Origin: Acidobacteriaceae bacterium
GTDB taxonomy: Bacteria > Acidobacteriota > Terriglobia > Terriglobales > Acidobacteriaceae
DNA: 38,160 bases
Assembly (NCBI GenBank): GCA_003134855.1
Contig: PLCS01000006.1
Span: 1 to 38,160, forward strand
Reading direction: 5' to 3'
Shown: piece after piece, positions 16,446-24,755 of the stretch
Layout of the letters: each line of letters starts with the position of its first letter
Position numbering within the stretch: the first letter of the stretch is position 1
Notes under the pieces: generated by a model
Seen by the model: only the letters and a program-made list of their open reading frames with translations
Databases searched by the model: none
Told to the model about the DNA's origin: nothing
Program-made: the position numbers and the translations under genes

Positions 16446-19400
16446 TCAATGGCCAGACTGCAAGGCCGAGGAGGGAATGGTGACCGAGCCCATGCGGCCG
16501 GTGTTCTCGTCCACCACGAGTACCCGCAGCGAGGCCGCGGGAGGCTTCATCTGGACAAAATGCTCGAAGGGAACACCGCCTGAAAACAGGTTCTGGTAGG
16601 TGGAGGATTTGAGGCGCAACCCCAGCGTCTGCCCCTCGACCTGCGCGCGAAGCCCGGCGTCGTCGCGCTGGATGAAGAAGATGTCCAGCTTGTCGGTCCA
16701 GCGTCCGGCGCGCTCTTGCAGGCCCAGATCGCCGGCGGCAATCTCGATCTTCACGCTGGCGCCGGCGTCCATGGAGACGACTTTGGCGCTCACAGCCACC
16801 TGGTTGGCATCCAGCGGCTCCCAGACCGCCTGCTGGAAGCGCTCCTTGAGAGTACCCGCTTCCTTAGCGTAGAGGTAGCCGGTGCGGTAGCGCAGGGTCA
16901 GTCCGCGCTGCCTGCCGGTGAGCTTGACTGTGATGGTGTGATACTGTCCGTCAGCCGGACCCTGGGGATAGAAGCTGACGCGCACGGCGGCGTGGCCGTC
17001 TTCGAGGATATCGGAGAGCTCCGCCGCCAGATCGCCGGACCGGCGAATGGTGCGCCCGCCAGTGGCATCGGCCACCTGCCGGATGGTCGGCTGGATGGGA
17101 TGCAAATCCTGGTTCATCTCGGCGGTGATGCGTCCGCCGGTCATGTTGCGCGGCGGCGCAGAGCTGCCGCCCATCGATGCCATTTCCGCGGCTGCCTGAG
17201 TCAACTCGACGTTACGGTGCTGGATGTCGGCGCTGACGGTTTGGGCTTCAAGCTGAGAGACATCGAAGGGATAGACGGCGACATGGGCGTCATTCATCAC
17301 CTCCTGGGTGCGCTGGGCATAGCTGTCGAGGAACCTGCTGCCTTTGTCTACGCTCACGTCCTGATCGCGCCAGTCGGCGAAGACATTGTCGCTGGAGACC
17401 CAGACCAGGCTCTTGTGGCCTGGTATGGCGGAGAGATGACGCGCCACGGCGACCAGAATGATCAGCGACGCGCGGGCCGGATTGCTGCCCAGGTTGAGCA
17501 ACTGGGGATCGATGGCGGTGGACGCGACCGGCTCATCGATGCGATTGCCGTTCACCGAGTCCAGGTCAGCGACGTTATGCACCTCATTGAAGGACTGGCG
17601 GTTGCGGGTCTCTTCCTCCTGCGCCTGAGAGACGGACTGGGCGCTGGGCGAAAACTTCTGCAGGCGGGCCGTCAGAGCGGCGTGATCGGTTGTGATCTCC
17701 TGCAGGACACGGAAGCCGATGCTGGTCATGGTGTAGATGCCAACCCGCTCCGTGGGAGGCAGGGAGGCCAGGAACTTGAGCATCTGCTGGCGGGCATGGT
17801 TCAGGTCTCCCCAGGCAATGTGGCTCTCATCGATGAGCAGAACCGTGCTGCCGGTCTCGGCTGCCGGCGACGCGGCGGCCGCGGCAGGCGCATCCATCAC
17901 GCGATTGGAAAAGCTGCGCTCCGGCGCCGGGGCGGCTGCCGGCGCCGCCGGGGCCTGATCCGCAATCGGGCTGAAGAAGCGCAGCTCCTGCTTGCGGCCG
18001 TTGTCGTAGACCTCAATCTCTTCCTGCTTCAAATCCTTGACGGGGTGGCCCTTCTTGTCATAAGCCACAATGCTCACATCCACCAGCCGCGAGCTGACCT
18101 TGAGCGTATAGCCGGAGGTCTGGAGGGAGTTGAAGTTTGCGGGCTGGTCGGGTACGCCGTTGGCCGCAGCCATGCTGATCTCCAAAATCACCGGCGCGGG
18201 CGGCGGGGTGGGAGGGGTTGCGGTCGGCGGCGTGGCGGGCGGCGCGCTGGCTTCGGCTGGCGGGGCCGATCCCGGAGCCGGGGCTGGCGCGGAGGGGACT
18301 GGAGAAGCATCCGGCGGCGCAAGGCCGGGAGCGGGCGGGGCGCCCGGAGTGAGTGCGTTGGGTTCGCCCGCATCGGCAAGAATGCGCGCCGATGCGCCGA
18401 GGCGGTGATAGTGCGTGAAGCTGGTCTCGTTCAGCAGCAGGAGCGGTAAGAGATCCTGATGGCTGGCCTCTTCCATGGAAAGCGCCAGGCTGCGTACCGG
18501 GCAGATAAACCGCTGATCGCCGATGGAGACAGGACCGTACTCGATCACGGTGCCGGCGCGCAGCAGCGGATCGCCGCTTTTCAATTCGGCTTCCAGCGTA
18601 ATGCGCAGGATGGCTCCGGTGGCGGGATCGATGAACAGCGAGCCGTGATAGCCGGGAGTTTCTCTAAAAGCGTGCGAGACAACCGGCTGCAACTGGTTGA
18701 TCATCTGTCCGCCCGACCGTCCTCGTCCTCCCCCCGTCGAGCTGACTCCGCCGGGTTGCTCTTCCATGACGCAACAGTATGTAACTCCATAGTGGGAGGC
18801 TGCCCTGGGGACGGAATAGCGGTAGACCGCGGCCAGGCCCGCTGAAGTCTGTTCCCAGTGGCTGAAGGTCATCGTGCCTTTGGAAGTGTCGGCCAGCACC
18901 ACGGTCAGCGCCGGGCCAAACTCGCCCCAACTGCGCAGACCCAGCTCCAGTTGGGGCCTGGGAGCGCCGGCAGCCGCGGACGCATTGGAATCCAGAATCT
19001 CGTGGCCTTCGCGATAAGTGATCTCCTGGCTGGCAGTTCCTACCTGGTGCAGACCGCCACGCACCGCCCAGCCGCCTTTCTCCATCACTTGAGGGCTATT
19101 GTCGAAGCGTTGGGTGGCGCGGGTGGCGAAGAAGTTGGGCAAATGGGGCAGGATCACCACCGCAAACCCGCGCGCCATATCCATCATGCGCTGCTGCGCG
19201 GCGGCATCGGGAGCGGCCGTGGCGGGCAGTTCGCTGGCAGGCGGGTCAAGGAAGGCCGATTGGTCGGCCAGCAATTGCAGGGCCAGGGCTGCGTGGGGGC
19301 TCAGTGTGAAGCGGGTGGCAAACCGGTTCAGCGCGGCATCCGTCAGCCGCTCGGAGAGTTCCAGGGCGCCGATCTGGCGCACCATGTCGGCGTCCGCCGT

Positions 19401-19517
19401 ATGCGCGGCAATGGCCGCAGTCAATGTTTGTTCCAACTGCTCGACCGTCACGCGCCTGGCGGCATAGGCAGGAAGAGCCAGGACTGTCACGAGCGCCAGC
19501 AAGATCAATTTCCGCAC
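16446..19517 (-). CDS. VWFA-related Acidobacterial domain protein (1023 aa)
   Basis: The paralogue of the 1018-aa protein, with the same order. It has signal peptide MRKLILLALVTVLALPAYAA, an N-terminal domain to about 370 with SHYGVTYCC and YHGSLFIDPATGAILRITL, a Pro/Ala-rich linker about 385-445, and a VWFA-related domain about 468-890 (TLKVSSRLVDVSIVAYDKKG). The MIDAS-like motif is weaker still (DESHIAWGD). The extreme C-terminus, GRMGSVTIPSSALQ, is almost identical to that of its neighbour. The start is GTG at 19517, with GGGGGTGG upstream; an in-frame ATG at 19574 would bury the signal peptide. It is likely the first gene of the three-gene array. The 120 bases upstream show no clear promoter. 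Confidence 0.87.
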   Translation of the reverse strand: MRKLILLALVTVLALPAYAARRVTVEQLEQTLTAAIAAHTADADMVRQIGALELSERLTDAALNRFATRFTLSPHAALALQLLADQSAFLDPPASELPATAAPDAAAQQRMMDMARGFAVVILPHLPNFFATRATQRFDNSPQVMEKGGWAVRGGLHQVGTASQEITYREGHEILDSNASAAAGAPRPQLELGLRSWGEFGPALTVVLADTSKGTMTFSHWEQTSAGLAAVYRYSVPRAASHYGVTYCCVMEEQPGGVSSTGGGRGRSGGQMINQLQPVVSHAFRETPGYHGSLFIDPATGAILRITLEAELKSGDPLLRAGTVIEYGPVSIGDQRFICPVRSLALSMEEASHQDLLPLLLLNETSFTHYHRLGASARILADAGEPNALTPGAPPAPGLAPPDASPVPSAPAPAPGSAPPAEASAPPATPPTATPPTPPPAPVILEISMAAANGVPDQPANFNSLQTSGYTLKVSSRLVDVSIVAYDKKGHPVKDLKQEEIEVYDNGRKQELRFFSPIADQAPAAPAAAPAPERSFSNRVMDAPAAAAASPAAETGSTVLLIDESHIAWGDLNHARQQMLKFLASLPPTERVGIYTMTSIGFRVLQEITTDHAALTARLQKFSPSAQSVSQAQEEETRNRQSFNEVHNVADLDSVNGNRIDEPVASTAIDPQLLNLGSNPARASLIILVAVARHLSAIPGHKSLVWVSSDNVFADWRDQDVSVDKGSRFLDSYAQRTQEVMNDAHVAVYPFDVSQLEAQTVSADIQHRNVELTQAAAEMASMGGSSAPPRNMTGGRITAEMNQDLHPIQPTIRQVADATGGRTIRRSGDLAAELSDILEDGHAAVRVSFYPQGPADGQYHTITVKLTGRQRGLTLRYRTGYLYAKEAGTLKERFQQAVWEPLDANQVAVSAKVVSMDAGASVKIEIAAGDLGLQERAGRWTDKLDIFFIQRDDAGLRAQVEGQTLGLRLKSSTYQNLFSGGVPFEHFVQMKPPAASLRVLVVDENTGRMGSVTIPSSALQSGH

Positions 19518-19637
19518 TGAACCACCCCCACTGATTGACGATATACCCGCAAGGATAGATGCAGCCTGGAACACCGTGCCTGCTGCGCGCCTGCTTCGGT
19601 GGGTTAGTTTCCGGGTTAGAAAATCTCAGAAACAGCC

Positions 19638-21053
19638 CTATACAGCCAGCTTGCGGGCATCGCCGGCGTGTGGCGGGTAGATTGCCGGACGGCCGATGCT
19701 GATGTACGTGAAGCCGTGGTCGAGCATCTGCTGGGGCTGGTATAGGTTGCGGCCGTCGATGACGATGGGGAAGCGGAGCGCCTGCTTGAGGCGCACAAGA
19801 TCGAGGTCGGCAAACTCCTTCCAGTCGGTCAGGATCAACAGCGCGTCGGCGTCCTGGGCCGCATCGAAGATTCCGCCGGCGTAGCGGAGCTTCTCGGAAG
19901 GCGGCAGCAGTCCCTGGGTGCGCACCATGGCCGCCGGGTCATAGGCCGTGACCGAGGCGCCGGCTTCGAGGAGTTTTTTGATGATGCCGATGGCCGGAGA
20001 GTCGCGAATGTCGTCGGTATCACCCTTGAAGGCCAGGCCGAGGGCGGCCAGGCGCTTGCCGCGCAGGGTCCACAACGCGGCGCGCACCTTGTTGAAGAAG
20101 AGCTCCTTCTGGTGTTCGTTGATCTTGTGAACCTCGTCGAGGAGTTGGAAGTTCACGCCCTGCCGCTCAGCTACCCAATGAAAGGCGGCCACGTCCTTGG
20201 GCAGGCAGGAGCCTCCATAGCCCAGGCCGGCGCGGAGAAAGCTGGGGCCAATGCGCGGGTCCAGCCCCAAGCCGGCAGAGATCTCCTCGATGTTCGCATC
20301 GACGGTCTCGGCCAGGTTGGCCACCGCGTTGATGAAGGAGATTTTCATAGCCAGGAAGGCGTTGGAGGCGTGCTTGATAATCTCCGCGCTCTGCGCCGAA
20401 GTGACTAGCAGCCTGGCCGGGCATTGCATGGAGCAAGCTCCCGGTAATGAATTTGGCAACTCGTAATAGCTGCCCGTGGTAAGCGGCTCGTAGATGCGCC
20501 GCATCAGCCCGGCGGCGCGCTCGGAGTTGGCGCCAATGATGATGCGGTCGGGATGAAGAAATTGAACGATGGCCGTGCCTTCGCGCAGGAATTCGGGGTT
20601 GGAGACGACATCGTAGCTCTCTGCGGCGACGCCATGGAGGTGAAGGACGCGGCGAATGCGCTCGCTGGTGTGGACCGGGACGGTACTCTTTTCGACAATG
20701 ACCTTGTAGCCGTTGATGGAGCGGGCAATCTCGGAGACGACGGCCTCGACGAACGAGAGGTCGGCGGCGCCGGTGGCGCCCTGGGGCGTGCCGACAGCGA
20801 TGAAGATGGCTTCGCACTGCTCGACGGCGGCTGCCAGATCGGTGGTGAAGGTGACGCCGCGCCCCCCATGGCGGGCGAGAAACTCAGGCAAATGGCGCTC
20901 GAAGATGGGCACGCCGCCATCGCGGAGGGTCTTCACTTTGGATTCGTTCTTGTCCACGCAGACGACCTGGTGGCCGATCTCGGCAAAACAGACAGCAGCC
21001 ACGAGTCCGACGTAACCAGACCCGATCACACAGATGGAAATTGGCTTCGACAT
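19638..21053 (-). CDS. ugd: UDP-glucose 6-dehydrogenase
   Basis: Oxidises UDP-glucose to UDP-glucuronate with two NAD, a precursor of acidic exopolysaccharides. The 471-aa protein has the Rossmann motif VIGSGYVGLVAA, GTPQ at residues 88-91, EKSTVPVHTSERI, SNPEFLREGTAI, the central helix with KISFINAVANLAE, and the catalytic Cys283 in GLGYGGSCLPKD. The third domain has LGLAFKGDTDDIRDSPA. I place the start at 21053 (MSKPISICVIGSG), with AAGGAG 13 bases upstream, rather than at 21089. It is divergent from manA and the rest of the polysaccharide block. Confidence 0.95.
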   Translation of the reverse strand: MSKPISICVIGSGYVGLVAAVCFAEIGHQVVCVDKNESKVKTLRDGGVPIFERHLPEFLARHGGRGVTFTTDLAAAVEQCEAIFIAVGTPQGATGAADLSFVEAVVSEIARSINGYKVIVEKSTVPVHTSERIRRVLHLHGVAAESYDVVSNPEFLREGTAIVQFLHPDRIIIGANSERAAGLMRRIYEPLTTGSYYELPNSLPGACSMQCPARLLVTSAQSAEIIKHASNAFLAMKISFINAVANLAETVDANIEEISAGLGLDPRIGPSFLRAGLGYGGSCLPKDVAAFHWVAERQGVNFQLLDEVHKINEHQKELFFNKVRAALWTLRGKRLAALGLAFKGDTDDIRDSPAIGIIKKLLEAGASVTAYDPAAMVRTQGLLPPSEKLRYAGGIFDAAQDADALLILTDWKEFADLDLVRLKQALRFPIVIDGRNLYQPQQMLDHGFTYISIGRPAIYPPHAGDARKLAV

Positions 21054-21210
21054 GCGCTTGCGCTGGCTCCTTTGCGGATTCCCGGCCACTCCCTGGGTAT
21101 CGCTCCAGGGGGATGGGGCAAGCCGCGGGGCGGTTCAATGTGCATTCGTCAACCCCAAGATCACTCGAAGCTTCGCTGACTCTCTGCTAGAGTGAAAATG
21201 CAGTTGGATG

Positions 21211-21253
21211 CTGTCCCGGAAGTTCATTGCATCGATGCATTCTTCCGAGACAG
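21211..21253. promoter_or_regulatory. 43-bp nested palindrome between ugd and manA
   Basis: The outer arms ctgtcccggaag (21211-21222) and cttccgagacag (21242-21253) are inverted with one mismatch, and the centre holds the perfect palindrome tgcatcgatgca (21228-21239). A TATACT follows at 21254-21259. This is the only strong structure in the 254-base divergent spacer. It could be an operator or a bidirectional hairpin. Confidence 0.5.
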
Positions 21254-21307
21254 TATACTAGCGGCTGGCTACAGGCATGAATCTGCTGCAAAAGCGGGCT
21301 ATAATTC

Positions 21308-22300
21308 ATGGATAATTCATCGCAATCCCGCACTTCCACCTGGGCGCCCTTTCGAATAGCGCCTAGTTTTTCAGAGCGGGTGTGGGGCTACCACGACCTT
21401 CATCCCTGGTATGACCGGGTTGCCGAGGGAGCGCCGATCGGCGAGGCCTGGCTCACCGGGGATCAGTGCGTAGTGGCGAGCGGCGCGCATGCCGGTCAGA
21501 AGCTGGGCGCGCTCTTCGCGGAGAGTTCCGAAGCCCTCCTGGGTCCGACTGCCCCGCGCAACGGTTCTCCGCTGCTGATCAAGGTTCTCTTTGTGAAGGA
21601 AAAGCTGAGCGTGCAGGTGCATCCGGACGACCGGATGGCGCAGAAGTATGGCGATCCGCGCGGCAAGACGGAGTGCTGGTACGTTCTGGAGGCCGAGCCT
21701 GGCGCGCAGGTAGCCTGTGGGCTCAAGCCGGGCGTCACACTGAACGATGTGAAGGAGGGGATTACGGCGGGCACGCTGGAAAGCAGCCTGAATCTGCTCG
21801 ATGTGGCCGCGGACGAGATGATTTTTGTGGATGCGGGGACGGTTCACGCCATCTGGCCGGGGTCGATTCTGCTGGAGACCCAGCAGAACTGCGACCTGAC
21901 CTACCGGATGTACGACTATGGGCGGGGGCGGGAGCTGCACATCAAAAAGTCCCTGGAAGCCACGAAGCTGGTGACGCGCGCCAGCAAGGTTCCTGCGCGC
22001 GCGCAGGCCGGCCGGAGCCTTCTGATCGATGAAGATTACTTTCGCGTGGAGCGCATTGAGGTGGCCGGCAGCAGGGCGAGCGCCAGCCTGCCGGGTGAAG
22101 GCGAACCCACGCCGGGGCTCCAGTACCTGTTTGCGGCCGCGGGAGCGGCAAGAGTGGCGGGGGCGGGCTTTGAAGCGTTGGCAGTTCCGATGGGAGGCAT
22201 AGTGGCCGTCCCCGCGGCTTCGCCGGAGTTTGTGGTGGAAGATTTAGGTGAGTTGGAGTTGATGCGCATCACTCCCCGCTGGCCGGGAGGGAAGCCATGA
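21308..22300 (+). CDS. manA: Mannose-6-phosphate isomerase, class I
   Basis: Interconverts fructose-6-P and mannose-6-P, the entry to GDP-mannose and GDP-fucose. The 330-aa protein has zinc-site motifs KEKLSVQVHPDD, GKTECWYVLEA and FVDAGTVHAIWPG, and the active-site stretch ETQQNCDLTYRMYDYGR. The length fits the short bacterial cupin form. No clear ribosome binding site precedes the ATG; a TATAAT lies two bases before it, which is too close to serve this start in the usual way. The stop overlaps the next gene by ATGA, so the two are translationally coupled. It supplies the gmd/fcl pathway downstream. Confidence 0.93.
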   Translation: MDNSSQSRTSTWAPFRIAPSFSERVWGYHDLHPWYDRVAEGAPIGEAWLTGDQCVVASGAHAGQKLGALFAESSEALLGPTAPRNGSPLLIKVLFVKEKLSVQVHPDDRMAQKYGDPRGKTECWYVLEAEPGAQVACGLKPGVTLNDVKEGITAGTLESSLNLLDVAADEMIFVDAGTVHAIWPGSILLETQQNCDLTYRMYDYGRGRELHIKKSLEATKLVTRASKVPARAQAGRSLLIDEDYFRVERIEVAGSRASASLPGEGEPTPGLQYLFAAAGAARVAGAGFEALAVPMGGIVAVPAASPEFVVEDLGELELMRITPRWPGGKP

Positions 22301-22905
22301 CCGAAACCAACTGGAGAGAGCTGGTGGTTGCCTATATCAGGAACGAGGCACTGCCGGTGGACAAGTTCGGACATCAGCCGAGGCTCTATGCGCTGGCGGT
22401 GCGTCTGGCGGAGGGGATGGAGTATGACGACGATATTCTCTTTGCCGCCGCCTGGATGCATGATCTGGGGATCTTCCTGGGGCATCGGCCGCGGGATCCG
22501 GCAGAGTTGGCCGACTGGGATCATTTGCCCTACACCGTCGCCCGGATGCGCGCATTGCTGCCGGACCTGGGCTTTCCGGCGGGCAAGATTGAGGCGGTCG
22601 CGGAGACCATCCAGACGCACCAGCCGCAGGACGAGCCGGCCAGCGTCGAAGCGGTTCTTCTGCGGGATGCCGATATCCTGGAGCAGTTGGGAGCCATTGG
22701 AGCCTTGCGCGCGTTGGTGAAGGTGGGCCGGGACACTCGTTTTCCTACCTTCTCCTCGGCTCTCCCGGTACTGCGCCGGGCGGTTGAGGATTTGCCGGGC
22801 CAGTTGCGCCTTGAAAGCGCACGGAAGCTGGCAGTTCCGCGTGTGGCGCTGCTAGGCTCACTGGTTGCCGGCCTCGAAGACGAGGCGGGTGAGTTGCTAT
22901 TCTGA
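22297..22905 (+). CDS. HD-domain phosphohydrolase-like protein
   Basis: A 202-aa cytoplasmic protein with an HD metal-binding domain. The ligands are visible: His26 in FGHQPRLYAL, His55-Asp56 in WMHDLGIF, further His76 and His108 (QTHQP), and Asp124/Asp126 in LLRDADILEQLG. This resembles small HD hydrolases of the YedJ/YfbR kind that act on nucleotides or phosphate esters. The exact substrate is unknown. The four-base overlap with manA implies co-expression, so a sugar-phosphate or nucleotide-sugar link is possible (inference). Confidence 0.85.
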   Translation: MTETNWRELVVAYIRNEALPVDKFGHQPRLYALAVRLAEGMEYDDDILFAAAWMHDLGIFLGHRPRDPAELADWDHLPYTVARMRALLPDLGFPAGKIEAVAETIQTHQPQDEPASVEAVLLRDADILEQLGAIGALRALVKVGRDTRFPTFSSALPVLRRAVEDLPGQLRLESARKLAVPRVALLGSLVAGLEDEAGELLF

Positions 22906-22974
22906 ACAAGCGCGGGGTGGAAGCGCCAACCGAGGCTGGACTCCAGCGCCAAGGAAATTTGCGGAATCTTTGCC

Positions 22975-23002
22975 TTGCATTTTTACCTTGCGGATGTACA
23001 CT
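22975..23002 (+). promoter_or_regulatory. Possible promoter of the beta-barrel gene
   Basis: TTGCAT (22975-22980) and TACACT (22997-23002) with a 16-base spacer. This would give a leader of about 50 bases before the ATG at 23060. Confidence 0.4.
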
Positions 23003-23059
23003 CTATCGAAGGGGAGTGCCTCGGGGGAGGGTGTCCTGCAACTTCGAAGGAGACGCAGA

Positions 23060-23674
23060 ATGCGTTTGAAGCTGTACGTTGGGCTGGCCCTTGCACTTCT
23101 TTTTGTTTGCGTGGCCTGCCCCGCCTATGCACAAACCGTACCGGCAGCTATAGGTCCGAAGGAGTTTTCTCCTTTGGCCATTGGCGTCGGTTTTTCCGGC
23201 TACAACCCCGATGACGGCCACGGCCACCTGCTCGGCGGCACGCTGTGGATCGACTATCTGCCGAACCGCGTGCCGCATCTTCTACGCGGTCTCGGAATTG
23301 AAGCCGAGGCACGCGACCTGAGCCTCGGCCGTTCCACCTCCGAGCCGGTGAATATGCGGATTGACTATGCCGGTGGCGGGCTGATTTACTCCTGGCCTCG
23401 CTTCCGCAGATTTCGTCCTTACGCAAAGTGCTTCATGGGATTCGGCAACGCAGACGACGGGTATAATCCTAGGACGAAGCACTACAACCACGACTCCCGC
23501 ACTGTGACCAGTTTTGGCGGCGGTCTGGATTATCGGGCCTTCAAGAGTGTTTGGGTGCGGGGCGATTATGAATACCAGACTTGGCCCACCGTCTTTAAAC
23601 ACTCCACCCCCAATCCGCCTGCCGGCAGGCTAAACCCTCAGGGCTTCACGCTCGGCGCGATGTATCATTTTTAA
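23060..23674 (+). CDS. Outer-membrane beta-barrel protein (OmpA-like barrel)
   Basis: A 204-aa exported protein. The signal peptide MRLKLYVGLALALLFVCVAC ends near PAYAQ. The mature part alternates hydrophobic and polar residues in strands (FSPLAIGVGFSGY, GGTLWIDYL, GLGIEAEARDL, MRIDYAGGGLIYSW, YAKCFMGFG, SFGGGLDYRAFKSVWVRGDY) and finishes with FTLGAMYHF, a terminal aromatic as needed for barrel insertion. This fits a small eight-stranded barrel. The start at 23060 has an AAGGAG site eight bases upstream. It sits among polysaccharide genes, but no specific export role can be read from the sequence. Confidence 0.85.
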   Translation: MRLKLYVGLALALLFVCVACPAYAQTVPAAIGPKEFSPLAIGVGFSGYNPDDGHGHLLGGTLWIDYLPNRVPHLLRGLGIEAEARDLSLGRSTSEPVNMRIDYAGGGLIYSWPRFRRFRPYAKCFMGFGNADDGYNPRTKHYNHDSRTVTSFGGGLDYRAFKSVWVRGDYEYQTWPTVFKHSTPNPPAGRLNPQGFTLGAMYHF

Positions 23675-23768
23675 AACAAGGCCAGGGTTACTCAAGCCTG
23701 ATGAGCTTCGTCGAAGGCCGGTGCTCGCTCCCCCCTGGGCCATGATTCGGGCTTGGGGATACTGGTCT

Positions 23769-23796
23769 TTGGTCGCGACGAGTTGAGTGTTATGAT
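23769..23796 (+). promoter_or_regulatory. Possible promoter upstream of the glycosyltransferase gene
   Basis: TTGGTC (23769-23774) and TATGAT (23791-23796) with a 16-base spacer, in the 200-base gap after the barrel gene. Nothing else is recognisable in this gap. Confidence 0.3.
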
Positions 23797-23889
23797 TCCG
23801 GGATACGTCTCCCCTGGTTTTATCGGGCACGGGGTGTATGCCGCGCCATACGTGGCGTGGCCGATATTTTCCCCGAGGATATCCCAGCC

Positions 23890-24666
23890 GTGACCGCAAC
23901 CGCCAAGCTTGAGAGTCCCTTCGCTACCCGGTCTATTCTGGGCGTCGATGTAGCGGTCAGCAGCTACGAAGAGGTGATTCAACAGAGTCTGCTTTGGGCA
24001 CGGGAACGCCAGTCCCGCGCACTCTTCTTCGCCGCGGTCCACTTGGTCATGGAAGCCGTTGACCATCCGGACTTCCTTCCCGTCTTGAATAGAGCCGGAA
24101 CGGTCTTTCCCGACGGAATGCCGCTGGTTTGGGCGCTTCGCGCACTAGGCGAGAGAGGCGCGCAGCGGGTCTGCGGCACGGACGCTACGGTCGCCATGCT
24201 GGCAGCGGCCGAAAAAGCCGGGGTGCCTGTCGGCTTTTACGGCGGAAGCCAGGCCGTTCTTGATGCGCTGGCCGGTGTAGTGCGTTTGCGGTACCCGAAT
24301 CTCCACGTGGCCTATCGAGAAAGTCCGCCCTTCCGGGCGCTTACACCCGACGAAGACGCGGCCATCGTTGATCGAATCGCCGCCTCCGGGGCGCGGCTGC
24401 TCTTTGTCGGACTCGGATGCCCGAAGCAGGAGCTCTGGATTGTGGAGCATCTGGACCGGGTTCCCGCCGTGATGTTTGCCGTCGGGGCAGCATTCGACTT
24501 CATCGCCGGCAACAAAACCCGAGGGCCGCTGTGGATACGCCGTTGCGGACTCGAGTGGACAGTTCGGCTAACCACGGAGCCGCGCCGTCTGGCCATGCGC
24601 TACCTCAAGTCCAATCCCCGCTTCGTCTTCAAGTTCCTTGGGCAACTCCTCTCGGGGAAAGACTGA
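23890..24666 (+). CDS. WecG/TagA/CpsF family glycosyltransferase
   Basis: Transfers an N-acetylaminosugar, typically N-acetylmannosamine(uronate), onto an undecaprenyl-linked sugar in envelope polysaccharide synthesis. The protein is about 258 aa, the normal length. Family features are visible: ILGVDVAVSSYEEV, VHLVMEAVDHP, PDGMPLVWALRALG, VCGTDATVAMLAAA, VGFYGGSQ, RLLFVGLGCPKQELWI and AVGAAFDFIAGNKTRGPLWI. The start is uncertain. GTG at 23890 has a GAGG upstream; GTG at 23857 would add 11 residues. It is followed by gmd, so it probably belongs to the same glycan pathway. Confidence 0.92.
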   Translation: MTATAKLESPFATRSILGVDVAVSSYEEVIQQSLLWARERQSRALFFAAVHLVMEAVDHPDFLPVLNRAGTVFPDGMPLVWALRALGERGAQRVCGTDATVAMLAAAEKAGVPVGFYGGSQAVLDALAGVVRLRYPNLHVAYRESPPFRALTPDEDAAIVDRIAASGARLLFVGLGCPKQELWIVEHLDRVPAVMFAVGAAFDFIAGNKTRGPLWIRRCGLEWTVRLTTEPRRLAMRYLKSNPRFVFKFLGQLLSGKD

Positions 24667-24755
24667 GCGCATCTTCCCGTACACGCCACGCGCGTGCAAC
24701 TTCCGCCCGCGTGGATGGCTGCTCTGTATAAGATAGAAGCTGAGGGTTGAGCGCG

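Noticed and set aside
16716..18449. 577-codon open frame on the plus strand
   Set aside because: It lies wholly antisense to the 1023-aa VWA-related gene, which has a signal peptide and recognised domain. Long antisense frames are expected in high-GC DNA, and the translation shows no family features.
21300..21305. TATAAT as the manA promoter
   Set aside because: It ends two bases before the ATG, so transcription would start inside the gene even for a leaderless message, unless the start codon is wrong.
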